A stretch of 64,000 nucleotides of DNA from the NCBI GenBank assembly GCA_905182985.1, contig CAJJDN010000042.1, positions 157,491 through 221,490 on the forward strand, read 5' to 3'. Both the position numbers and the translations under genes were made by a program. Within the stretch, counting starts at the first letter, position 1, and every line of letters begins with the position of its first letter. The notes under the pieces are model-generated. The model saw nothing but the letters and a program-made list of their open reading frames with translations, was not told the origin of the DNA and did no database searches. Of this stretch, positions 50,170 to 61,403 are shown one piece after another. Origin of the DNA: Paramecium sonneborni. Taxonomy: Eukaryota; Ciliophora; Oligohymenophorea; Peniculida; Parameciidae.

Positions 50170-51693
50170 ATGAATTTATTACTTGATATATACATTCATA
50201 TAGATATGGATGCATATTATGCATAAGCAGAACAAAAATTATTAAAAATTCCAGATGATTAACCACTTTGTGCTCGATAATGGAATACTTTAATTGCTAT
50301 AAATTATCCTGCAAGAGCTGCAGGAATAAAAAGAGGTATGTTATCAGATGAAGCATTAAAATTATGTCCAGAGGTATTTTTACCTCATGTTGAAACTTTT
50401 AAGATTTCAGATGGGAAAATGATTTTTTCAACTATTCAAGATAAATTCACTTAGCATAATTAAATCGAAGAAAAAATAAGTCTTAGATATTATAGAGAAG
50501 AAAGTAAATTGATTTTTGCAATTATTAAGAAATTTTGTGGTCATGTTGAAAAAGGCGGGACTGATGAATGTTACATATAAGTAAGTGAAAATGAATTAGA
50601 GAAAATTGAACAGAATGAATTTGTTGGAAATCTTATGTGTAATCTACCACAAGATTATAAATTAACTGAATAAGATATCTTAATAATGAAAGCTTCATAA
50701 TTATGTTAATAAATTAGAGATACCATATATAGTGAAACCTAATATAAATGTAGTGCTGGTATTTCATTTAATAAAATGCTATCCAAGCTTGCATCTTCTA
50801 CAAATAAACCTAATAAATAAACTATTATCTTAGAATGTATGTTACCAAATTGTATAGCTGAATTCAATATAAAAAAGATTAGAGGATTTGGTGGAAAAAT
50901 AAAACATGCATTTATTAAGAGTGAAATCTAAACAATTGGTTAGGCTTAGAAATTAACATTAGCTTAATTAGAAATGTTATTTGCAGAAAAGGCTTAATTT
51001 GTTTTTGATAAATTAAGAGGTTATGATACTGAGGAAGTAAAGAAAGATTCTGAATAGAAACATAAATCTATCCTATCTCTGAAGAATATAAAAAAAACAT
51101 TTTCTAGAGATACAATTCATCAATCTTTAGAATTAATAATCCATGATCTTACAATGAGAGTAACTGATTACTTTGAAGATACAAATCTTATTCCTTCAGT
51201 TGTAGTTCTTCATTATCATAATATTGAGAAAGGTTCTCATTAAAAGAGTGAACCTGTATTTTTAAGTCTTCCAATAGATAGTTTCAGAATATAAATTGAG
51301 GATAGAGTAAATTCGATTTTAAATTCAATTTAAGATAGTGATCTATTTCCATTAGTATTGATAGGATTAAGTTGTAGATACTTTAAGACTATGTCTTAAG
51401 GTATTTAAAATCCAATCACTAGTTATTTTAAGAAAGTGATTGAAAGTTAAGAATAAGATAAAATATCTAAAATAATAGAGGAAGTGGAAAAGGAATTATC
51501 TCCTTAAGATTATTATAAATGTGAAAATTGTTAACAAGAGATTCTAAAGACATTAAAAGATGAACACAATGATTTTCACATAGCGGAGAATTTGGATAAA
51601 GAAATGAATCCAAAAAAAAGAAAATATAAAAGTTTAAATAATGATAATAAATAATAAAAATAGGTATTAACTTAATTAATGAAAAAATCTTGA
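50170..51693 (+). CDS. Y-family DNA polymerase (eta type) with UBZ-like finger
   Basis: 507 aa with no intron. The N-terminus carries the palm motif IHIDMDAYYAQAE with catalytic Asp, then PLCARQWNTLIAINYPARAA and GIKRGM. The second catalytic acidic pair is in GGTDECYIQV (canonical SxDEAY). CSAGISFNKMLSKLASSTNK is the family's hallmark after motif III. The little-finger region contains LELIIHDLTMRVTDYFEDTN. The C-terminus has YKCENC then HNDFH, a likely UBZ-type zinc finger, and a Lys-rich tail that may be the nuclear signal. Pol eta bypasses UV lesions. The intronless state is unusual here. The start chosen gives the normal length before the palm Asp. Confidence 0.9.
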
Positions 51694-52010
51694 TATACTT
51701 TATATATAATAAATTAATAAATATAAGTTTTAAGGATATTTGATTATATAATGATACTATAATAAGATGTGTGTGATTATTTTATTTTAAATGAATAATA
51801 ATAATAATAAAAATAGAGTTTATAATATGATTAAATTTATAGTATAACATAAAATTATAAGTAAAAAGGTTGCTAGATAGATATTTATAAAATATTTAAA
51901 GTTTTTGTTTATAAAAAGATAGTGAAAATAATATTAAAATAGAATCTTGAAAACATAATTAAATTTATATTATGTATTAAACAAGTTAACTAATTAACCG
52001 TCGACCAAAT
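51694..52010. other. Intergenic, AT-rich
   Basis: 317 bp with AT stretches and a short TAA/AAT repeat. No gene seen; 5' flank of the calpain-like gene. Confidence 0.45.
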
Positions 52011-54568
52011 ATGAGATAATTAACTGGTAGAGCAAGAGACATCTAAGATGATGATGATGATGATCCTGGTATTTCAAGTTTTGCAAGAAGTAAAGTCGAT
52101 GATGATGATGAAAAATTCAAAAATCAAAACAGTGATCCAGATTTTCTTGATGGTCTTTTAAGAAAGAAGAGTAGAAATGATTCAAAAGTAGATAAAGTAT
52201 ATATAAAACGTAATATTTAAGTCGAACAATAGTTCAATAATACCAAGTACACCTCCTCCTTAAAGTACAAGTAAAAAAAGTGACTAAGAGATATCAAATA
52301 CTGATCCTAAGAAAGGATAAGCATAAACATAAAATAATACAGGAAATAAGGATACACCATAATAATAATAATAATAAAAGTAATAATAATAATAATAAAC
52401 TCCTGCAAAACCTAATATAACTCAACCATTTTAAACTCCAGATCCTAAATAATAATAAAATTAATAGAAGACTCCTGTATAATAGTAATCCTAAACAAAA
52501 ACACCTTAGCCACAATAATAACCATAATAATCATAAACACCATAATAAACTAAAACTCCCTAATAAACAAAAACTCCATAGTAATAACCATCATAATCAT
52601 AAACTCCAATTACAAATAAAACATAATAAAACTAAAAATAAACTCCTGCTCCTCCATCAAAAGAGATTGTTGATCCTACAAAATCAATTTCAAATAAATA
52701 ATCAGCCAAAAAGGATGAATAAAAGAATTAATAACCTCCTCCAATAAGTAAATTTGAACAACCTGCTAAAGTTGAATAACCAACTTAAATTGAATAACCT
52801 TCTAAGAATGATTAATCTTAAAAGAAAAATTAATAGAACTAATAATAGCCTTAATAAAATAGAATTGATTAAGATGATTAATAAAATTAATAACCACCAT
52901 AAATATCTGAGAATAGACCTAATTTTGTTAGAAGAGGAAAGAATACATAAGCAGTTAAAGATGTTGTTAAAAATATTAAAATAATGCCTGAAGATAGAAT
53001 CACAGCTTTGGAACCTAAAAATAATATTGAAGTAAGTAAGAAATTATCATTGAAATTTGCACCCTAAAAAGAGTTTACAGATCCAACATTTCCTCCTAAT
53101 GATTTATAGGTATTTTAAGTTTTTGGACATGGTTAAGTTGATTTTAAAAGATTTAATCTCGGAAGAGATTAAGATACTCATTAAGTAGTAGATCCAAATG
53201 ATATAGTCCCTGGATAATTATCAGGAACTCTTATGTAAGTATTAGCAGCAATTGCAGAATAACCATAATTAATTACTAGAATTATGGAAGATTAAATTAT
53301 TAATGAATTTGGATTTTATTATGCTCGTTTATGTATTGGAGGAGTATGGAAATATATATTAGTCGATGATTTACTTGGTTATTTTAAGGGATAACCTGTT
53401 GGAGCAACAACCACTATTGATAATAATAAATTAAAGTATTTTTATTTATATTCAATATTTTAGATCATTATAAAAATCTAATCCAGGTTATCCATCAGAA
53501 ATATGGCCATTTATTATTGAAAAAGCATTTGCTAAAGAATATGGAAGTTATGAAGATGCATTCAAAAATTCTAATGTTGCTGATTTTCTTTAAGAAACTA
53601 CAGGAGCACCTACTTCTGTTGAATAAATCAATGAAAATCTATTATAATCTTTAACTTAAAATGATATTGCTTTAATTCATTTACCAGATGGAATTTTCAC
53701 TTTTTTAAATTAAGATGGTAAAGATATTACATTACGTAACCCATGGGGTTGGAATCAAAATCTACCTAATAATTCTTAATCTGAAGGCGAATTCAAAGTT
53801 CCTATCAAAAATATCATTGGTTAATAAATTACTATTGCTAAATATGTTCCTAATAATTATCATATCAGTTATAATTTAAAAGCAAATAATGATGCTTATT
53901 CATCTTTTCATGTAGATGTACATTAAGATACTGTTGCTACATTTAGATTACATTAAAGAGATGAAAGATATTTTAGAAATAATATTTCAAAAAAATATGA
54001 TTATTGTAATGCTAGATTATTAGTTTTTGATCCACAATAAAAATTGATTGCTTAGGATTATGGAAAATTTAAAACTTTGCTTGTTAATGTTGATTTATAA
54101 AAAGGTAAATATACTATTGTAATCCTATTGGATTTCTTAAATGAATAATTATATGATAGCACATTAACATACTATGGAAGTCAATCTGTTGAAATTAACA
54201 GAATTAATTATAGATCACAACCAAATTTATTAGCTTAATTATATACACAAGAAGCAATCACTAAAGGATAAAAAAAGTCAAATGGATAAGTTGATGAATA
54301 TACTTACGTTTCTGATAATTAATTAACTATCATTGCTTGGAAATATAATGGAAATCAACCTAATAAATGGAACAAAGATTTAAGCAAATAGGCAAATAAA
54401 AATAATCTGAAACCTATTACATTTATTAATTTAGCAGACACTTAATAATTAAAAGTACTCACAACTGAGTAGATTAGACAGTTGAAATTGAGTAGCTGGT
54501 AGAATGCTTAATCATTTAATATTGAATTCACTTAATAAAACAACACTTATGCAGTTGTATTCAAGTGA
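52011..54568 (+). CDS. Calpain-like protein lacking catalytic Cys and His, with Gln/Pro-rich N-terminus
   Basis: 834 aa after introns of 25 and 28 nt, frame exact. Residues 1-60 are acidic (DDDDDDPG). Residues 70-310 are low complexity, built of Gln runs, PQQTKTPQQ-like units and Asn/Lys stretches. The calpain protease core then starts: FPPNDLQVFQVFGHGQ, DIVPGQLSGTLMQVLAAIAE, WKYILVDDLLGYFKGQPVG, YPSEIWPFIIEKAFAKEYGS, ITLRNPWGWNQ. The C-terminal part fits the calpain beta-sandwich domain. At the active-site Cys (normally GDCWLLAAIA) the sequence has no Cys, and the GHAYS-type His is also absent; only the Asn of RNPWG remains. It is therefore probably a non-proteolytic calpain homologue acting as a binding protein, perhaps calcium-dependent. 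Confidence 0.88.
52330..52640 (+). repeat. TAA-codon (polyglutamine) low-complexity block inside the calpain-like gene
   Basis: Dense TAA repeats reading as Gln runs, separated by Thr-Pro and Lys-Thr-Pro units. The run at 52359-52399 is the purest. It belongs to the disordered N-terminal region. Confidence 0.8.
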
Positions 54569-54600
54569 TTAATTATTAGAATATATAAAATATTAATATA

Positions 54601-55673
54601 ATGAATCAATAATAATTGGACAATAATACAAATCCAAGATTGGATTCCTTCCTTAAAACTTGGTGGTAATCACATCTTTTTGGAACCAAAGTTATCTTAA
54701 TCATTTCAACAATATTCGGATTTATTGATATATTTACACTTTTTGCTTTTAAAATCTTCAGTAGTTCACCAGAAACAACAATACCTTATTAATTCTAAAG
54801 ATTAATATTTGCACAATTTGTACATAGTATCAATTTAAATTTATTTTATTCTTTAGAATATAGCATTGATTTGATTTTAGCTATCGTATGCATCTATAAT
54901 AAATTCAAAGATTTTGAAATCAAATTAGGCACTGTTGCTTTCATTATCACAATAATTATTCTAAGTTTTATTTCTTAAGTAAAATACAATCATTATATCA
55001 TTGTAGTTACTCTGCCTTATTTTATAATATATCTTTTCATATATTTATCCTCCTTTCTACTAAAATCCAGCTTATAGTTTATGGAATTACTACATATTCT
55101 TAATTATTCAAGAGTATTACCTATACTATCATTTCAAGATGCCTTATGCATCCAAATCTATAAAGTCAATTCCTGATTATTCCTATGTAACTAAAAAATA
55201 AATATTACCTGATTATACTTGTTACTATCTTTACTTTAATCCAACAATCTTTGACATTTATTAGCTCATTATTAATTGGAATCCTATATTATTTGTATTT
55301 AGATATGTATTCTTTCTCAACGACTGTAAAAATCATTGATTTATTAAGACTATTGAAAAGTTAGAAAAAGGAATAATATTTAAATATTTTGTAAATCGAA
55401 TAGATTTTAGAAGAGTCACAAATTACTAAAATTAATTAGAGCCTACAATTGATTCCAAAGAATTACCAATTGTTGAGACACCTCCTGCAAAGTTTGTCAA
55501 TTTATTTATATTTTAGATTGACAGCTGAAGGATGTTGTCCATTTCCACCATCTCTTGTATTCTAAGAATTATAATAGTAATTGAATAATAAAGATTTTTA
55601 AAAACATGAAAATGCTATAGATTTAGAAGAATAAATTAAAAGAGATTTAAAAATAGAATAATAAGATCAATGA
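54601..55673 (+). CDS. Multi-pass membrane protein, possibly rhomboid-like
   Basis: Starts MNQQQLDNNTNPRLDSFLKT. Membrane segments: TKVILIISTIFGFIDIFTLF, LNLFYSLEYSIDLILAIVCI, LGTVAFIITIIILSFI, IIVVTLPYFIIYLFIYLSSF. The polar loop TTIPYQFQRLIFAQFVHSIN resembles the entry of rhomboid-like proteins such as UBAC2 or TMEM115, but no catalytic Ser/His pair is seen. A hydrophilic C-terminal region follows (PTIDSKELPIVETPPAK), joined by a 25-nt intron to LTAEGCCPFPPSLVFQEL and an acidic coiled tail. One internal splice near 55090 is not settled. Only 32 bp separate it from the calpain-like gene. Family assignment is tentative. Confidence 0.55.
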
Positions 55674-55676
55674 TAT

Positions 55677-56534
55677 TCATTTAAGTTTTTTTATTATTTC
55701 ATCTAAATCTATTTTAGCTGATGCATTTTTTGCACTTTCTGAATCTAATTCCTTCTTTTAAATTTTTTAAATGATATTTTCAGTAGAAACTCTCTACACA
55801 CTGTTTAAATTTTGGATTTTGCTCTTTCCAATATTAAATCAATTTGAAAAATAATTCATTAGGATATTATTCATCAGGTTCATATTCATTTACTTAAAGT
55901 GATTATAAAGTTCTAGTTTCTTATCAATTAACCGATTTCTTTCTAAAGTTTTCATAAATATTGGTTAATCTATTTTAATTCCATTGGACAATCATATCTT
56001 TATAATAGTTCTTCTATAGTTAGACAAATTACGTCAATAGATACTGTTAATATATTCCCCATTAATTTAAGTCTTCATTAAATTTTAATATAGTCTAATC
56101 ATTCAATTTTATTTCGGGTGCAATGTCCTCTAGAGCATCTTCATATAATTATTAAAATTAATCATACAATTTCTTCACTTCATTGTTTTAACTCAATAAG
56201 ATGCTTTACTCTACTTCTCTTTTTTCTAAGTTTAATCTGTATAGAATCATAATTTATTTCTCTTCAAAGAGAGGTTCTACTTCTTACTTAAATTTTATAA
56301 GTATTTCTTAGAGTTCTGCTTTTCCCCCTAATTTCATTTCTTTAACTATGCCTGATACCAAAAAAAATGAAGGAATGATTAACCTTTTAAATCCTTAATA
56401 AATTTAATTAAATTCTCATCGCTTACAGTTTACGTAACTTAATGTTTCTTATCAAAGATCTTCCATATCATAGCACCTAAAGTAACAACACTTAATGTTC
56501 CTATTATTACATTTCTCTTTTTATCACTAAACAT
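55677..56534 (-). CDS. Single-pass membrane protein with coiled-coil, unknown
   Basis: Starts MFSDKKRNVIIGTLSVVTLG: a short basic leader and one N-terminal membrane segment (about residues 8-25), then a charged helical body (LGGKAELQEILIKFKQEVEP, LEKREVEQSILLSQNNEVKK) and a C-terminal helix DSESAKNASAKIDLDEIIKK. Several short introns are needed; two splices near 55780-55900 are approximate. Its stop lies 3 bp from the stop of the convergent gene. The topology suggests an organelle outer-membrane anchor, but no family is recognised. Confidence 0.6.
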
Positions 56535-56579
56535 TAATAATTAAAATAAATTATTAGAAGTAATTATTATTTAAACAGT

Positions 56580-56850
56580 TCACCTTTTCTAATTTGATAC
56601 TAAAATAAATTAAAATATTGATGGTTATAAATTCTTGAAACTAATCAATTGAATAAAATTTTAAATCAGGAATTTATTTATTACATTAACATTCGGTTGC
56701 ATATATTTATCACATACTGCATCAAATTTCTTCTTTATCAATACTTTTATTGAATATTTTTTCCCATTATTCATACTCGAATAGAATGAATTTCCTATAA
56801 AATTCTTTTCTTCTTCAATAGTTATAATTTCTTTTACTATGCAACCTTTT
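56580..56850 (-). CDS. Possible small gene, start unresolved
   Basis: A coding-like minus-strand frame reads GCIVKEIITIEEEKNFIGNS, then SSMNNGKKYSIKVLIKKKFD and AVCDKYMQPNVNVINKF. An upstream TGA in the same frame (about 56840) means a splice or a missing start. From about 56860 to 57128 the DNA is AT-rich with nothing convincing. Confidence 0.35.
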
Positions 56851-57128
56851 CATATTTTTATCTTATTTCTGGATCAGGAGCTAGTTAACTACTTAGCCAA
56901 ATATATTATTTTATTTTTATTAATACTGAAAAATTCTAAATTAAATTCACTTTATATCAATAGATTATATTAATAATTATTTGATATTTTTTAGTTATTC
57001 ACTAAATCAATTATAAAATTCTCGATATTATTATTATATTATTTATTTAGCTTGAAGATATTTATATCAATAAAGTAATTTGGTTAATAAAATTAATCAA
57101 TATTAATTATTAATATCATATTATAATA

Positions 57129-58174
57129 TCAATCCTTATTTAATAAGCGATGTTTCTTAAAATCTATTTCATAACCTTCTTATTCACTCTCTTCTTCTGG
57201 TTAATCAAAAATAATAGTTTTATCACTTGGATATTTTTTATCATTTACTGTTATTTTTCCTCTTACAGTTTTTAATTTTGCCGATCTTTAGGTTACAACT
57301 GATTTGGGTTTCATGTATGCATTATTTAAAAAGAATTTAAAATCTATCTCAGTTTAAACATCTTAGGAATCTGTATATATTCTAAATTTATATTCCATAT
57401 CATCTAAAAATAATTTTTTATACACTAAAAGTTCTTTATTTTCCTTAATTGTTGGTTATAACCAATAATCAGGCATTAATTCATCATCTTATTTAATAAC
57501 ATTTTATTGAATGCATCTCAAATCATCCATAAATGATATACAATTTAATAATAAAAAAAATGTTTTCTTATTCATTTTTGGAGTTAAAATGTCATACAAT
57601 TATGAATAATCTCTTTCATCTTCTAATTATAAATAACAATTTAATAAAATTTCTAATTGATCTGCCATTATTTTTAATCTAATTGTAAATTCATCCTCTC
57701 CTGTTAATTCTTTACATTATAATATTCTTCCAATTGATTAACCTGGAAATTTAGATAATCTTTTTCTATAATCCATTTTATTTCTAATAAAAATCTGAAT
57801 TCCTGCTAAAATTGTGTTCTTATAAAATCTGTATAATCTACTAACAAATTTGTGTCTAGAAATTCTAAAAAAATATTAAATTATATAAACCCTATTCCTG
57901 AAACTTTTTAAAACTCTGGTAATGCCAATCTTATTACTGATCTATATTTCATTGCTGTAGTAACTAATAATTTTAATTGTTCTGTATTCAAACCAGGTCT
58001 TGGATTCATTATATCTTAATATATAGCTTTTAAAGTAAATGGAATTTCAATTTTTATATCATACATAGATTCTAATACTTTAGCGATTTCTGGCCATCTC
58101 TTTTATCCCCTTTCCTAAACAAGTTATTTTAATGTTTCTGCTATTTTTGGATTATCTGTACACTTTTTTAGCAT
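57129..58174 (-). CDS. Unknown protein with N-terminal helical domain (paralogue of the gene at the right edge)
   Basis: Starts MLKKCTDNPKIAETLKQLVQ; the first 75 residues (RGQKRWPEIAKVLESMYDIK, NPRPGLNTEQLKLLVTTAMK) form a helical unit that recalls SANT/Myb-like or other nucleic-acid-binding helices, unproven. A middle region (CKELTGEDEFTIRLKIMADQ, LEDERDYSQLYDILTPKMNK) follows, and the C-terminal part LMPDYWLQPTIKENKELLVY with KLKTVRGKITVNDKKYPSDK and an acidic tail. The same C-terminal pattern, LPDYFLQ, QTVRGKIITNTKYYPSKK, occurs in the partial gene at 63612-64000. Uncertain splices lie around 57730 and 57860. Function unknown. Confidence 0.68.
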
Positions 58175-58525
58175 TGTTTTATTTTTATTATTAGATTTCA
58201 GAAGTGAAACACTATTTACCTCAAAAATATTGGAATAATAAAAAAAAAAGCATACAAAATATTTTACTTGAAAAAAATATTAACTCTTCAATATTCACAC
58301 AAACAATTTAATTTAATTAATTATGATTTTACTAAATCAAAATATCTAAAATTTATATTTTCTGAATTTTAATTTAATTGTTTCTTAATATTCCCACTTA
58401 TTCTATTCATTAATAAAATTTGCTAAAAATAATCTAAAATATATTTTCAAAATAAGAGATCATAAATATATATATTGATTATAAAAGAAATTATAAAGTT
58501 TTGTAAATATTTTAAAAAATAATAA
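58175..58525. other. Divergent intergenic region
   Basis: 351 bp between divergent genes, over 80% A+T by eye, no coding signal. Likely holds both promoters. Confidence 0.45.
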
Positions 58526-60854
58526 ATGAAAAATAGAGTTCCTTTGAGAGAATAAAAGCCATTTGGTCACCTTTAATAAAAATAAGATATTAAAGAAGAA
58601 AAAGGACCAGCAAATTTCGTTGTTCCTGTTTAAACAACAAATAAAAGAAAATCAAATTTACTTAATAATAAAGCATTTATAGCAGCAATTAAGAAAGCTT
58701 GGCAAACAGGAAATCTAGCCTTAGTGCATTATGATTTATAAGATTTTCCAGATGAAATAATTAATATTGACACAATAAATTTAGAGGGAGAAGAATGGTG
58801 GTAAAAATGTCCTTTAACTAAATTGGATTTAACCAATAATAGCATTCAAGAAATACCACTTTATGATACGTATATTTCATATGAATACTTAGATTATAAG
58901 ATTTATAAGTATTGAGATTAGGAAACAATAAAATTAGCAGATTTCATTTTGATTTGACTTAGCAATTTTTAAATTTGAAATCATTAACACTTCAAAATAA
59001 TCAATTAGTAGAATTTTCTTGTCGACTTGATTCTATAGTTGAATTGAATTTAGCTGATAATAAACTAACTGGAATTGATAATCTCTATTTTCCAAATTTA
59101 GAATTACTTGATATTTCCAATAATTAATTTTAGCAACTTCCATCTTATCTACCTCCTTTAATTAAAAAGATATGTGCTATTGGAAATAAAATACAAACAA
59201 TTAAACAATTAGATTTAATAGAGTGTAAGAAATTAGAAGATATATAATTATCTAAGAATTTAATTACTTTTATAGAAGAGGGATCATTTCATAATCTTAT
59301 TTAATTAAAAATATTAGATTTAAAAGAAAATAAACTTAAATATTTTACTCAAGAATTACTTGGAATTAATCATGAATGTTTAGATTCAATTCAATTATCT
59401 TTCAATTAATTAGAAGTATATAATTGTTATGAAGGAATTTAAAATTTATCTGTACTTTTATTAAATAATAATAAAATAAAAGAATTGCATTAAGAAATTA
59501 TTAATTTAAAAAACTTAAAGACTCTTGATATATCAAATAATGATTTAGGAGATTTACCGTCATAATTAGGATTTTTAACTTAATTAGTAAGAATATAATT
59601 AGAAGGCAATCCATTAAAATGTATCAGATCTAATATTAGAAGTGCAGGAGCTCTTTAATTAAAAAAATATCTTTAATAAAGGACTGAAGATGCAGCTAAA
59701 TTAGAAATTTAAGCAGATCCAAAATTAAAATAATAGTTATATTAAACTAATAATATATGGGAAGAATATTTAAGAAATTTCTTACATAAAGATGAATTAG
59801 CTATAAGATAAAAAAATATAAATCAAATAGATAATTGTGTATTTAGATTAACTAATTTGATTATTATTGATTTTTCATAAAATAACATTGAAGTTATACC
59901 AGATTAAATACAATAATTATAAAATCTTAAAAAAGTTAGTTTTAATGAAAATAAGATTTCTAAGATTTCATTATATTTGTTTAATTTAAGAGATTTAGTT
60001 GAATTAGAATTGAGATAAAATAAAATTTAATAATTACCTTCAAAAGAATAAGTATATTTACCAAATTGTATATATTTTACTTTATTTTTTAGTAATTCAT
60101 CTTGATTTAGGTAAGAATTAACTTTAACAGATTCCTAAATTTATACCTGATTTATTAAAACTCAGAAGATTGTTATTAGCTTATAATTAAATAGATTCAA
60201 TATAGAGTTTATTATAAAAGGAATCAATTATAGAAGTACTTGATATTAGTAGCAATTCAATAGATTAATTGAGTGATGTAAAGAATTATTTTAGGAATAT
60301 AGGATATCTATTTTAAAATGCCTAATTTACAGCATTTAAATTTATAAAATAATAATATGAGAACATTTCCTACAATTTTAGGTTTCATGTCTTTAAAAAC
60401 ATTATAAATTGATGGGAATCCAACAAAATTAATTAGTAGATAAATAATAGATAAAGGGACTGTTCATATTTTAGATTATTTGGCGAAAAAACATCCATTA
60501 AATTAGATTCCTCCTAAGATTTAACCTATATTAGTAGATGATTAAATATAGGATAATTAATCTTAAATGTCTTAATAATTGAATACAAAATAGAGATAAA
60601 TAAATTAAAGTGGTAAATCATCAATATCTTCATAAATGCTTGTAGAGGAAACAAGATAATAAAGATAATAATATTAATAATATTAATAATAATAAATAAT
60701 ATAGGAATAACCATAATAATTTTAATCTTAATAATAATAATAATAATATGCAGATGTAGGATAGTTGAGAATTGAATTATAGAATTTAGATTTTTAAATT
60801 AGGTATAAGAAATAAATATAAAATTGTTAGATAATTGGAGAGAGAATTAAATGA
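58526..60854 (+). CDS. LRRC40: Leucine-rich repeat protein, LRRC40 orthologue
   Basis: The N-terminal part has KAFIAAIKKAWQTGNLALVH, DLQDFPDEI and the family's EGEEWWQKCPLTKLDLTNN. About a dozen LRR units follow (LDYKIYKYLRLGNNKI, LKSLTLQNNQLVEF, LDISNNQFQQLP), then LEGNPLKCIRSNIRS with ALQLKKYLQQR, the mid-protein cap typical of LRRC40. A spacer leads to a second LRR set (IIIDFSQNNIEVIP, LQHLNLQNNNMRTFP, LQIDGNPTKLISRQI, LDYLAKKHP). The human protein ends near there; this one adds a Gln-rich tail of about 110 residues. Short introns occur near 58868-58890, 60050-60110 and 60300. Function in other organisms is poorly known. Confidence 0.88.
60660..60750 (+). repeat. TAA/AAT repeat encoding Gln-rich tail
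   Basis: Repeats of TAA and close variants inside the C-terminal tail of the LRRC40-like gene; read as Gln with Ile and Tyr. Confidence 0.7.
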
Positions 60855-61022
60855 AAACTTTTCACTAAATAAGTTTTAAATTTAAGAGAAAAGAAAATAT
60901 TTATAGTCAATTATGTTGTAAAGATCTGCTATAATATAATAAATAAATGGTTATTGATTAAACATGAAAAAAATTAAATTAATATATTTATATTAAAATA
61001 ATTAAAAAGCGTTTTTGAGTGA

Positions 61023-61358
61023 ATGATAAAATTAGGGATGCTCTTAGTTTTGATTTGTTGTATTTAATGTTAGGATATTTTAACATCAATAAAAAATTAT
61101 GCTGATGGAATAGTTTAATCAAATGTCACTTAAAAAATACTAATAGATTTTGCTCCAATATTATTACCTTTAACAATACTATTAATAATTTTAATATAAA
61201 TGATGAAGGTTTGTTTCAGAAGATAAAAATTTTATGATAAACTACCACAAACAGAATAATAAGCCAATAATAAAAAAGTGAAATTACCATTAAAACACAG
61301 AATAGAATTGTATTTTATGAGATATTATTGTTAAATATTGAGATTATTTACATATTGA
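61023..61358 (+). CDS. Small membrane protein with signal peptide
   Basis: 111 aa, no intron. Starts MIKLGMLLVLICCIQCQDIL, a signal peptide with cleavage likely after the second Cys pair. A short lumenal part (TSIKNYADGIVQSNV) is followed by one membrane segment, FAPILLPLTILLIILIQ (about residues 49-65). The C-terminus is basic (CFRRQKFYDKLPQ, KKVKLPLKHRIELYF). Type I topology by the positive-inside rule. No family recognised. Confidence 0.65.
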
Positions 61359-61403
61359 TTTGTTATTTATATTTAAAATTAATTAATTTATAATTGAAAC
61401 AAA

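Noticed and set aside
52294..52515. Minus-strand Leu-rich frame
   Set aside because: Antisense of the TAA (Gln) repeats in the calpain-like gene.
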